NCBI GenBank assembly: GCA_963169665.1
Contig: CAUJET010000062.1
Span: 1-64,000, forward strand
DNA: 64,000 bases
Direction of reading: 5' to 3'
Source: Actinomycetota bacterium
Lineage (GTDB): Bacteria > Actinomycetota > Acidimicrobiia > Acidimicrobiales > Ilumatobacteraceae
Shown here: positions 34,627-42,751 of the stretch, one piece after another
Layout: the number at the start of each line of letters is the position of its first letter
Position numbering within the stretch: position 1 is the stretch's first letter
Notes under the pieces: generated by a model
Told to the model about the DNA's origin: nothing
The model's database searches: none
The model's input: the letters and a program-made list of their open reading frames with translations, nothing else
Position numbers and translations under genes: made by a program

Positions 34627-35717
34627 GGGAAGCCTCCTTGCCCGACGAGCACGCCGGCGATGCGGTCGAGCTCGGCGACGTCGACGGTGCCGCTCAACAC
34701 CACGTCGAGGTTGTCGATGGAGAGGATCTGCACGTTGATCAGCGACGTGCTGACGACGGTCGCCTCGCCGCCCCACGGCCGTTCGGTGCGCGGGAGCGCG
34801 TTGATGCGTCGGCCGAGGTTGCCTCGCGGCAGGGCGAACATGTTGACGACCGACATCCCTGATCCGTACGTGGCGAGGGATGCGTCCGGATCGTTGCGGC
34901 GAGGCAACCCGGCGAGGTCCGCCGGCAGCTGGGGCAGCCCGATGGCGGCGCCCGAACCGACCGACTCGACGGGATCGACGGTGGCCGAGGTGCGCACGGG
35001 CTGTCCTGCCTCGACCGGGTCGAACTGCATCACGGTCAGCGACGGCTGCACGAACGTCAGATCGGCGAAGGCGGTCTCGAACGCCGGGGCCGTCCCACCG
35101 GTCTCGATCTCGACCGCGGTGACGACACCGGTGTCGGGGTCGACCCACAACTCGACGGCCTCGATCGTGCTGGCATCGTCGGCGGGCTCGATGCGCAGGC
35201 CGATCGACGCCTGGCCGGCCACCCATCGGTCGTCGATGCGGCGCACGGTCTCGCCCGCGCTCTCGTGCAGCAGCCGACGGCCGAGCTCGGCCGGGCTGAG
35301 GTCCATCAGCCGCGGGATGCGCAGCGGTTCCTCACCCTCACGGGGGGAGTACACGACGCGGCGCGTGCCTGAGTCCCACAGCCACATGCCACCCGGCTCG
35401 CGGTAGATCGACCGTTCGGCGCCGATGAGCAGTTCGTCGGTGCGCCACCGCTCGGGATCCTGGTACCAGACCCGCACCCGGCTGGTCTGGGTGAACGGGG
35501 CGATCTCGTCGTCGAAGCGACCGAGGTCGGGCAGGCGCAGTCCGCCACGGGACTCGTACAGCCCTTGGAACGAACGGTCGGCGGACTCGGCCACCCGAGC
35601 GACCACGTCCGCCGTCGACAGCGACGACGCGGGCACGGGGCGGAGGGCGACGACGACGGGCAGTGCGCACAGCGCGGCGACGCCGCTCAACACCACGAAC
35701 CAACGCCAGTGCCGCAT
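34623..35717 (-). CDS. RseB/LolA-like envelope protein
   Basis: A 364-residue protein with a basic start and one N-terminal membrane segment (WFVVLSGVAALCALPVVVAL), so it is a signal-anchored or exported protein. The body resembles the MucB/RseB N-terminal (LolA-like) fold: SFQGLYESRGG, RVRVWYQDPERWRTDEL, YREPGGMWLWDSGTRRVVY and ELWVDPDTGVVTAVEIE. Such domains bind lipids or sense envelope stress in other bacteria. It heads an operon with an ABC-2 exporter, so it may hand a lipid or peptide to or from it (inference). TATGGT lies 6 bases before the ATG. Confidence 0.72.
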   Translation of the reverse strand: MRHWRWFVVLSGVAALCALPVVVALRPVPASSLSTADVVARVAESADRSFQGLYESRGGLRLPDLGRFDDEIAPFTQTSRVRVWYQDPERWRTDELLIGAERSIYREPGGMWLWDSGTRRVVYSPREGEEPLRIPRLMDLSPAELGRRLLHESAGETVRRIDDRWVAGQASIGLRIEPADDASTIEAVELWVDPDTGVVTAVEIETGGTAPAFETAFADLTFVQPSLTVMQFDPVEAGQPVRTSATVDPVESVGSGAAIGLPQLPADLAGLPRRNDPDASLATYGSGMSVVNMFALPRGNLGRRINALPRTERPWGGEATVVSTSLINVQILSIDNLDVVLSGTVDVAELDRIAGVLVGQGGFP

Positions 35718-35757
35718 TCAACGACCATACCGGCGACCGGTAGGGTCGTGCCTCACC
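35718..35757. promoter_or_regulatory. Back-to-back promoters for the RseB-like operon and tdk
   Basis: Only 40 bases separate two divergent starts. A reverse -10 box TATGGT (35724-35729) lies 6 bases before the RseB-like ATG, and a forward -10 box TAGGGT (35741-35746) lies 11 bases before the tdk ATG. The two boxes are 11 bases apart, so their polymerase sites must overlap and probably compete. Confidence 0.5.
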
Positions 35758-36363
35758 ATGGCCACGTTGCGTTTCAGCTTCGGCACGATGGGCTCCGGGA
35801 AGAGCACCATGGCGCTGCAGATCCACCACAACCTCGCGACCCGCGAGCTCTTCGGGCTGCTGCTCACGAAGCTCGACCGCGAGGGTGCGCAGGTGACCAG
35901 CCGGTTGGGTGTGGCGGCTGAGGCGATCGAGGTGGTGCCCGGCATGGACATCTACCAACTGGCCGTCGCCCACTGGCCGATCCACTACCTGGTCTGCGAC
36001 GAGGTGCAGTTCTACACGCGGGAGCAGTGCGACCAGATCGCCCGTGCGGTCGACGATCTGGGCATCGACGTGTTCGCGTTCGGGCTCATCACCGACTTCC
36101 GCGGCGAGCTGTTCGAGGGCACGAAACGCATGCTCGAGGTGGCCGACGAACGGGTGCCGATGCAGGTGGAGGCCCGGTGTTGGTGCGGTGCCCGCGCCAC
36201 CCACAACGCACGCGTGGTGAACGGCACGATCACGTATCAGGGTGAGACGGTCGTGGTGGGTGACACCGGCGACGGCAACCAGGAACAGCCGCTGTTCGGC
36301 GACGTCGTGCGCTACGAACTGCTGTGCCGACGCCACTACTCGAGCGGCGAGCTCGGCGCCTGA
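35758..36363 (+). CDS. tdk: Thymidine kinase
   Basis: A 201-residue type II thymidine kinase. P-loop FGTMGSGKST (residues 6-15), Walker B-like LVCDEVQFY, the lasso region, and the zinc site with CWCGA near 140 and CRRHY near the end. It phosphorylates salvaged thymidine to dTMP, so it complements nrdJ in dNTP supply. The start ATG follows a -10 box by 11 bases. Length and motifs are normal. Identification is firm. Confidence 0.95.
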   Translation: MATLRFSFGTMGSGKSTMALQIHHNLATRELFGLLLTKLDREGAQVTSRLGVAAEAIEVVPGMDIYQLAVAHWPIHYLVCDEVQFYTREQCDQIARAVDDLGIDVFAFGLITDFRGELFEGTKRMLEVADERVPMQVEARCWCGARATHNARVVNGTITYQGETVVVGDTGDGNQEQPLFGDVVRYELLCRRHYSSGELGA

Positions 36364-36369
36364 CCCCGT

Positions 36370-38460
36370 TCAGCTGCCGGCGGCCACGAGGTCGGCGGTC
36401 GCGGCCAGGGCGGGTGCCACCGCCTCGACCACGAAGCGTTCGTCGAGACCCTCGGCGAGATGCACGCCGTCGGGACGGGCCTCGGGGCCGGGCAGGGCGG
36501 TGGACTCGAGCCAGCCGGGTAGATCGATCTGGGTGATGTCCAGCTCGTTCTGCAGGGCGTCGACGATCTCGCGGAGCGCCGTCCAGCGGACGGGGTCGTT
36601 GAGCGGGTCGTCGACCTCGCCCCATCCGAGATGGGTGTCGGCAGGCGTGACCCACACGATGCGGGCGCCCGCAGCGATGACGCCCTCGGCGAAGCTGCGG
36701 TAGGACTCCTCGACGAGGGCCCGACCGGTCGGGTCGCCGACGGACACGGTGTGGCCGTCGGCCAGATGGATGTCGACCGCGTCCCACGGGCCGATCTCCA
36801 CCAGCACCACGTCGACGGCCTCGGCGATCACGCGGTCGTCGACGGAGTCCCACTGCGAGAGGCATCCGCTCAGATCGATGAGTTCGCGCTCGCCGTCGGT
36901 GTCGGTGAAGGCGTGCATCCTGCCGTCGTCGTCGGCCGAGAGGCCGCATCCGGGGAAGGCGCCGCTGCCGACGACGAGCTCGTCGGGCACGGTGGCGGCA
37001 TGGGCGATGAGGGCCTCCGACAGGTGCAGCGCGGTGCTGTCGCCGGTGACCAGCACGCGCAACGGGCGGTCGAGGTGGGCGGTCCCGAGAGCTGCGTCCG
37101 TGGCCGACGGCACCGGGGCCAGCGAGGCGACCTCGGTCGTCGGCGTGGTCCGCGCCGTCGGCGTCGGCGCGTCAGCCGGGGTCGCCGCAGCAGCGGAATC
37201 ACCGGGCAGCGGTCCGACCGCCACGGTGCTGCTCGGCTCCGGTGTCGGCTCCGACGCCGGATCCGGCGGGGGCAGGGTGACGACGGCATCGCTCGACGTG
37301 GCAGGCGATGCCGGAACGAGCGTGACGGCGAGCACGGCGACAGCCGTGAGCGCGAGCCCTGCCGCAGCCGTCCCGCGCCAGGCCACCAGGCGTCGGCGTC
37401 GGCGGACCGGGGTCTCGAGCCACCGGTACGAGACGTCGGCGAGCACGACGGCGACCGCGACGCGACCGACGTCGACGAGCGCTCTCGGCACGCCGGCGTC
37501 GTCGACGCCGAGGCGCTGTGGCGTCAGCAGCAGGAACGCCGGCCAGTGCCACAGGTAGAGCCCGTAGCTGCGGTCGGCCACCCAGCGCATCGGCGTGGAG
37601 GCGAGCACCGACGAGGCGGCACCGTCGGCCGCGGCCACGACGACCGGGACCATCGCGAGCGCGAACACGGGGAAGCCCCAGCGGAACAGCCAGTCGGAGC
37701 GTTCGGGGGCGATCGACGTGGCGACGAGGATCGCGATCGCCCCGGCGGCGCCGAGTGGCGCGACACGTCGAGCGGCGCGGCCACCGCGCAGGTGCCCGTC
37801 GGCGAGCACCGTCGTCACCGCGGCGGCGGTCGCGCCGAGCAGGAGGCTGTGCGCGCGGGCGACGGTGTTCATGTAGGTCGCCGTCGGTGCTCCGGCGTCG
37901 AACCACAGGTTCATCGCCGCGATCGATGCTGCGGCGAGCGTGGCGCTCAGCACGCCGATGGCGAGGCGGCGTCGGCGGACGGTGCGGACCACCAGCGCCA
38001 GCACGAGCGGCCAGACGAGGTAGTACTGCTCCTCGATCGCGAGCGACCAGAAGTGGGTGACAGGCGACGGCTCGCCGAAGCGGGCCCAGTAGTCGCCGCC
38101 ACCGGTGATGGTCCCCCAGTTGGATGCCCAGCCGGCGGCGAACAGCAGGTCGCGTCGCAGCGACGGCACGTCGATGTCGGCGAGCGGCCACACGACGGCA
38201 ACTGCGACCAGGACGGCGAGGCTCGCGGGCATGAGCCGACGGACGCGGCTGGCCCAGAAGCGGGGGAGTTCGATCCGCCCGGTGCGGTCGCCCTCGGCGA
38301 GCAACTTCCAGGTGATGAGCCAGCCGGAGACCACGAAGAACGCGTCGACGCCGAGGTTCCCGCCGGGAAGGCGGTCGAGGTGGAAGCACAAGACGGCGAC
38401 CACGGCGAGTGCACGGATGCCGTCGACTCCCGGCCGGTATGCCCCCTCCTGGCCTGTCAC
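36370..38460 (-). CDS. Acyltransferase 3 with SGNH domain (OafA/YrhL type)
   Basis: About 696 residues. An N-terminal membrane domain (1-390) with ten or so segments starts RPGVDGIRALAVVAVL and contains the acyltransferase signature THFWSLAIEEQYYLVWP and YGLYLWHWP. A Pro/Thr/Ala-rich linker (about 415-480) leads to a periplasm-type SGNH domain with LVTGDSTALHLSEAL (nucleophile Ser) and DGVHLAEG (Asp-His). Such proteins O-acetylate sugars of peptidoglycan, teichoic acid or polysaccharide. GTG at 38460 is chosen because TACCGT lies 7 bases upstream; GTG at 38511 is in frame too. A separate SGNH gene diverges from it. Confidence 0.88.
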   Translation of the reverse strand: MTGQEGAYRPGVDGIRALAVVAVLCFHLDRLPGGNLGVDAFFVVSGWLITWKLLAEGDRTGRIELPRFWASRVRRLMPASLAVLVAVAVVWPLADIDVPSLRRDLLFAAGWASNWGTITGGGDYWARFGEPSPVTHFWSLAIEEQYYLVWPLVLALVVRTVRRRRLAIGVLSATLAAASIAAMNLWFDAGAPTATYMNTVARAHSLLLGATAAAVTTVLADGHLRGGRAARRVAPLGAAGAIAILVATSIAPERSDWLFRWGFPVFALAMVPVVVAAADGAASSVLASTPMRWVADRSYGLYLWHWPAFLLLTPQRLGVDDAGVPRALVDVGRVAVAVVLADVSYRWLETPVRRRRRLVAWRGTAAAGLALTAVAVLAVTLVPASPATSSDAVVTLPPPDPASEPTPEPSSTVAVGPLPGDSAAAATPADAPTPTARTTPTTEVASLAPVPSATDAALGTAHLDRPLRVLVTGDSTALHLSEALIAHAATVPDELVVGSGAFPGCGLSADDDGRMHAFTDTDGERELIDLSGCLSQWDSVDDRVIAEAVDVVLVEIGPWDAVDIHLADGHTVSVGDPTGRALVEESYRSFAEGVIAAGARIVWVTPADTHLGWGEVDDPLNDPVRWTALREIVDALQNELDITQIDLPGWLESTALPGPEARPDGVHLAEGLDERFVVEAVAPALAATADLVAAGS

Positions 38461-38467
38461 GGCGCGG

Positions 38468-38473
38468 ACGGTA
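38468..38473 (-). promoter_or_regulatory. -10 box of the acyltransferase gene
   Basis: TACCGT on the reverse strand, 7 bases before the GTG at 38460, again a leaderless layout. A weak -35 (TTTCAT) lies 17 bases further up. Confidence 0.4.
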
Positions 38474-38667
38474 CCAGTGTGACCCCCCTCATGAAAGCGC
38501 GCGGTGGTCACGCGCCGTGGTGATCTCGACGCCGGAGGTGTGTGATTTCGGTCGGGTCGTCGGCCGATCGGCGCCCCCTGTGGCCTGGCCGGATCGCGGC
38601 GACCGACGGATGGTGGGGACCTGACGAATCCTGAACGATGTCTTCACGATGTCTGCATGGCGTCTCG

Positions 38668-38696
38668 TTGCCCCGCTCGACCACCCTCCGTACATT
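38668..38696 (+). promoter_or_regulatory. Promoter of the SGNH protein gene
   Basis: TTGCCC (38668-38673), a 17-base spacer and TACATT (38691-38696). The GTG start lies 7 bases downstream of the -10, so the transcript would have no leader. This decides the start among several in-frame choices. Confidence 0.55.
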
Positions 38697-38703
38697 CCTT
38701 TAC

Positions 38704-39660
38704 GTGGGCAGGCGGACGCGGAAAGTGGCAATTTCGGCTGCGCTGGCACTGGTGCCGGCGGCGGGTGTGGCGGTGATGGAGGTCTCCGGCGCGGGTGCCG
38801 CGACGACCGTCGCGGGTGCGGGCGTCCCTCGTGTCGACGGTCCCGGCAGCGCAGCGTCGACCCGTTCCGTGGCGACCGTCGGCGGCGCAGCGTCGACCGC
38901 ATCCGCGGCGACCGCATCCGCGTCGGCCGAAGGCCCGGCGGCCGCGTCGATGGCGTCGATGGCGTCGATGGCGTCGATTCGGCGTGGAACGTGGGCACGG
39001 CCGGCCACACGCGTCAACCGGCTCGTGCTGGTGGGTGACTCGTTGGCCCAGGAGGTCACGCCGTTCCTGCAGTTCCTGACGCCTGGCAAGACGTTCGTAC
39101 CCAAGTTCTGGGGTGGGACCGCACCGTGCGACTGGCGTGACGTCAACCTCCAGGCCAACCGTTCGAGCGTGGTGGTCGTCACGTTCACGGGCAACTCGCT
39201 CACCGAGTGCATGAGCGACGGCGCGGGCGGCCACCTCGCGGACGAGGCGTTGGTGGAGCAGTACCGCTACGACGTCGGCCTGCTGATCGACAAGGCCCGA
39301 CGTGTGGGCGCCCGGGTGGTGCTCGTGGGGCAGCCCCTGCGTGCTGCGAGCTTCGATGCCGACGTCGAGGTGAACGGCATCAACGAGATGTACCAGGGCT
39401 ACGCGGCGATGTACCCGTACGTGTCGTTCGTCGACGCAGGGCGTGCGGTCGAGACGCCCGACGGGCAGTTCACCGATCGTCTGCCCTGCACCCCATACGA
39501 CACGGACTGCGCCGCCGACGGCACCACGGTGGTGCGCGGCGACGGTGTGCACTTCTGCCCGATCGTGGGCGAGAACCCGTGCTCGGTGTGGTCGAGCGGA
39601 GCGTTCCGCTTCGCGCTGGTGATCGCCTCCGGTGCGAACAACCCGCGCATGTTCGACTGA
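38704..39660 (+). CDS. Exported SGNH-hydrolase-like protein
   Basis: A 318-residue protein with an N-terminal signal (VGRRTRKVAISAALALVPAA) and an Ala/Ser/Thr-rich linker (about 30-105) that includes four SMA/SI repeats. The catalytic-type domain has LVLVGDSLAQEVTPFL (GDS Ser), FTGNSLTEC for the Gly/Asn blocks, and DGVHFCPI (Asp-His). Four cysteines (APCDW, TECMS, LPCTP, TDCAA) suggest disulfides outside the cell. It may act as an esterase or acetyl-handling partner of the divergent acyltransferase, whose own C-terminus is also SGNH-like; this is inference. GTG start is set by the promoter. Confidence 0.78.
   Translation: MGRRTRKVAISAALALVPAAGVAVMEVSGAGAATTVAGAGVPRVDGPGSAASTRSVATVGGAASTASAATASASAEGPAAASMASMASMASIRRGTWARPATRVNRLVLVGDSLAQEVTPFLQFLTPGKTFVPKFWGGTAPCDWRDVNLQANRSSVVVVTFTGNSLTECMSDGAGGHLADEALVEQYRYDVGLLIDKARRVGARVVLVGQPLRAASFDADVEVNGINEMYQGYAAMYPYVSFVDAGRAVETPDGQFTDRLPCTPYDTDCAADGTTVVRGDGVHFCPIVGENPCSVWSSGAFRFALVIASGANNPRMFD
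38944..38979 (+). repeat. 9-bp tandem repeat inside the SGNH gene
   Basis: Four units of GCGTCGATG (the last ending in T) encode SMASMASMASI in the linker. The unit length keeps the frame, so copy number could vary without breaking the protein. Confidence 0.85.
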
Positions 39661-39689
39661 TCCCGCCAGCTGAGGACAGGTCAGACGGC

Positions 39690-41341
39690 TCAGGTCGTGG
39701 CGATCGTTGCCAGGTACTGGTGCACCGACCGGACCGCGCTCGACCCCTCGCCGACGGCGGCGGCCACACGCTTCATCGAGCCATGCCGGACGTCGCCGAT
39801 CGCGAACAGGCCCGGCTGTGAGGTCTCGAACGGCAGCGGATCATGGGAGGGCAGGTCGGGGCCGGTGAGCACGTAGCCGTCCTCGTCGATCTCGACGAGA
39901 TGTCGCAGCCAATCGGTGCTGGGCGAGGCGCCGATGAACGAGAACACGCCGGTGGTGGGCACGGTGACGGTCGTGCGGGTGCCGGCGGGTGGTGCGCTGG
40001 TGAGATCGACGGCCTCCAGTGACCTGCTGCCGTGGAGGGCGGTCACCTGGGTGAACGGACGGATCGTGATGTGCGGGTTGGCCTCGATCCGGTCGATCAG
40101 ATACTTCGACATGGTGCTGTGCAGGTTGTCGCTGCGCAGCGCCACGGTGACCTCCGAGCCGCGCTGGGCGAGGTAGCCGCGGCCTGGCCGGCCGAGTTGC
40201 CGCCGCCGATCACCACGACGTGGCGGCCGGCGCACACCCGGGCTTCGAGGTCGGTCGCCGCGTAGAACACGCCCGCGTTCTCGAACCGCTCGAGATCGGC
40301 GACGTCGAGCTTGCGGTAGCGCACGCCGGTGGCGATGATCACGGCTCGGCAGGCGACTGCGTCGTCGGTTCCGATCCCGACGACGAAGTGGTCGCCGGCA
40401 ACGTCGATCGAGCGGGCAGCGCAGGGCGCGTTGATCGTGGCGCCGAGCCGCTGGGCCTGCAGCGCGCCGCTCTCGACGAGTTCGGACCCGCTGAGTCCGT
40501 TGGGGAAACCGAAGTAGTTCTCGATGCGGCTGCTCGCGCCGGCCTGTCCGCCGACCGAGCGGGCGTCGATGACGAGGGTGTCGAGGCCCTCCGAGGCGCC
40601 GTACACACCAGCGGCCAGCCCGCCCGGGCCGGCGCCCACCACGACCAGGTCGTGCACCCTGTTCGGTGAGGGGGCGAAGCTGACGCCGAGGTTCGCGGCG
40701 AACTCGCCGACGGTGGGGTTGCGCAGCACCGCGGTCGGGGTGATGACCACCGGTGTCGCGGCACGGGTGACGCCGACGCTCGCGAGCAACACGTCGATGT
40801 CCTCGATGTCGTCGTCGTCGAGGTCGATCCACTGGTGTGCGAGACGCTGACGGCGGGCGAACGACTCCAGTTCGATCGAGCGCGCAGAGAACCGCGACCC
40901 GATGATCCGCACGGTGGCCGCGCCCTCGCCGCTGCGGAGGATCTCGCGCCGGGCGACGAACGCCGTGAAGACGATGTCGGCGACGTCGGGTTCGCTCGCC
41001 ATCAGCTCTCGGAATCGAGCGGTCGGGATGCGCAGGACGGTGGTGTCGGGGGCGACGCTGCGGGCGGCGAGCGAGGTGCGCTCACCGGTGAGCAGGCTGA
41101 GCTCGCCGAGGAATCGTCCGGGGGTGTGGCGGGCGATGGGGACCTCGGTGCGGTCGATCGTGTGCCGGACGACGGCGATCGCTCCGGTGAGGATGACGAC
41201 GAAGTCGTACGAGGCCTGTCCCTCGACGAAGACGAACGTCCCGTCGTCGACGGCCTCGACCGTGCCGAACCGGTGGAGGAGCGCGAGGTGGTCTGCCGAC
41301 AGGGTGGGGAACGCGGCGTCCGCCGCCGGCGTGGGGCTCAT
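39690..41341 (-). pseudogene. cNMP-binding flavin reductase (TrxB-like), frameshifted
   Basis: Two frames together encode one protein of about 550 residues: a cNMP-binding domain (20-135), a thioredoxin-fold segment without CxxC (about 145-220, VRIIGSRFSARSIELE, TPVVI), then a TrxB-like flavoprotein (225-550; VVGAGPGGLAAGVYGASEG, GGQAGASSRIENYFGFP, and near the C-terminus GLFAIGDVRHGS). The reading shifts near 40176: frame one runs GGGNSAGQAA then nonsense, while the other resumes YLAQRGSEVTVALRSDNL. One missing base would explain it. The classic TrxB CxxC is also absent (GVFYAATDLEARV). Either a recent pseudogene or a sequencing error. The ATG is just downstream of the UBP zinc-finger gene, a pairing seen in other bacteria. 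Confidence 0.75.
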
Positions 41342-41357
41342 CGGGCGCTTGCTCCGA

Positions 41358-41663
41358 TCAGGCGGTCCGGGTGGGGGCCGGCGGGGCGCCGTCGATCTCG
41401 AACGCCACCTGGTCGGCGTAGCACCACCACCAGTCCTCGCCGGGTTCCATCGACCGCACCAGCGGATGGTCGGTCTCGTGCGCATGGGCCGTGGCGTGGC
41501 GGGCGGGTGAGCTGTCACAACAGCCGACATGGCCGCACGCCTGGCATTCGCGCAGGTGCACCCAGTCGTGGCGACCCAGTGAGAGGCACGACGTGCAGCC
41601 GTCGGGCGTGGTGGGGGCCGGCGGGGTGAGGTCGGTGGGGAGGTGGCCGCAGGAGACGCTCAT
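41358..41663 (-). CDS. UBP-type zinc finger protein
   Basis: A 101-residue protein that is almost wholly a ZnF-UBP domain: CTSCLSLGRHDWVHLRECQACGHVGCCDSS, split around conserved Cys/His positions, then RHATAHAHETDHPLVRSMEPG and WWWCYADQVAF. In eukaryotes this fold binds the C-terminus of ubiquitin; in bacteria it often sits alone beside a cNMP-binding TrxB-like reductase, as here (17 bases downstream). Its bacterial ligand is unknown. TAGGGT at 41670-41675 lies 6 bases before the ATG. Confidence 0.88.
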   Translation of the reverse strand: MSVSCGHLPTDLTPPAPTTPDGCTSCLSLGRHDWVHLRECQACGHVGCCDSSPARHATAHAHETDHPLVRSMEPGEDWWWCYADQVAFEIDGAPPAPTRTA

Positions 41664-41669
41664 CGCGTC

Positions 41670-41675
41670 ACCCTA
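41670..41675 (-). promoter_or_regulatory. -10 box of the UBP zinc-finger gene
   Basis: TAGGGT on the reverse strand with 6 bases to the ATG, a leaderless layout. Confidence 0.4.
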
Positions 41676-41737
41676 GGCACGCTTCGGTGGGGCGTGCCGC
41701 GGAGAACGGCGTCTCCGCAGCAGCAGCGTCGAGGGTG

Positions 41738-42583
41738 TCAGGGGAAGACGACGGTGCGCGTGCCGATGAGGAACACGCGGCCTTCCGCCCAGGCCTTCAC
41801 CGCCCGCGACAGCACGACGCGCTCGATGTCCTTGCCCATCACGACCATCTGCTCGGCCGAGACCGCGTGGCTGACGCGGGCCACGTCCTGATCGATGATC
41901 GGGCCCTCGTCGAGGTCGCCGGTGACGAAGTGGGCCGTGGCACCGATGAGCTTCACGCCTCGCTCCCAGGCCTGGTGATACGGGCGGGCGCCCTTGAAGC
42001 CGGGCAGGAACGAGTGGTGGATGTTGATGATGCGGCCGTCGAGCTCGCGGGTGAGGCCGTCGCTCAGGATCTGCATGTAACGGGCGAGCACCACCAGTTC
42101 GACGTCGCGGTCGCGGACGATCTGCTGCAGGCGCTGTTCCGCCTCGGCCTTGGTCGCCGCGGTGACGGGGATGTGGTCGAACGGAACGCCGGCTGCGTCG
42201 GCCAGGTGTTGGAGATCGGGATGGTTCGAGACGATCCCGGCGAGGCGCACGGGCAACTCGCCGGCCCGCCACCGCTGCAGCAGGTCGATGAGGCAGTGGT
42301 CGTGCTTGGACACCATGAGCAGCACGGCGGGCGGCTGGTCCTCCCTGCGCACGTGGAGGTTCGCTGCCAGTGCGTCGGCCCGTGGGCGCAGGGCCGTGAC
42401 GATGTCGGCGGCGTGCTCGTGCGGGGCCTCGAACCGGGTGCGCATGCAGAACAGGCCGCTGGTGGCGTCACCGTGCTGTGCGTTGTCGATGATGTTCGCA
42501 TCGAGTTCGAGCAGGCCCTGCGCGACCGAGGCGACGATGCCGGGTCGGTCGGGACAGGACATGGTGAGGATGTGGACGGGCAC
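41738..42583 (-). CDS. purU: Formyltetrahydrofolate deformylase
   Basis: A 281-residue protein with an N-terminal ACT domain (VHILTMSCPDRPGIVASVAQ) and a C-terminal formyltransferase fold with NIHHSFLPGF and GATAHFVTGDLDEGPII. PurU splits 10-formyl-THF to formate and THF, balancing one-carbon pools for purine and glycine/methionine metabolism. The length matches known PurU. GTG is chosen because AGGAG lies 6 bases upstream and the longer frame adds only unlike sequence. Identification is firm. Confidence 0.95.
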   Translation of the reverse strand: MPVHILTMSCPDRPGIVASVAQGLLELDANIIDNAQHGDATSGLFCMRTRFEAPHEHAADIVTALRPRADALAANLHVRREDQPPAVLLMVSKHDHCLIDLLQRWRAGELPVRLAGIVSNHPDLQHLADAAGVPFDHIPVTAATKAEAEQRLQQIVRDRDVELVVLARYMQILSDGLTRELDGRIINIHHSFLPGFKGARPYHQAWERGVKLIGATAHFVTGDLDEGPIIDQDVARVSHAVSAEQMVVMGKDIERVVLSRAVKAWAEGRVFLIGTRTVVFP

Positions 42584-42751
42584 GGGTGCTCCTGGGGGGA
42601 AGTGCTGGCCGGGCCGCACCGGGGCCGCGGGCAACGACGGTCGACGTCGCCGACAGGGTACCGATGGACGTTCGGGCCGGGCTCGGGCTCGTCAGTGGTT
42701 CACACCGGCGTCATGCCGGTGTCACATGTGTTTCACGCGGGGACGGCTCGC

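Noticed and set aside
36631..38523. A 630-codon forward frame opposite the acyltransferase
   Set aside because: It is an antisense shadow with compositional bias only; the reverse strand encodes a complete, recognisable acyltransferase.
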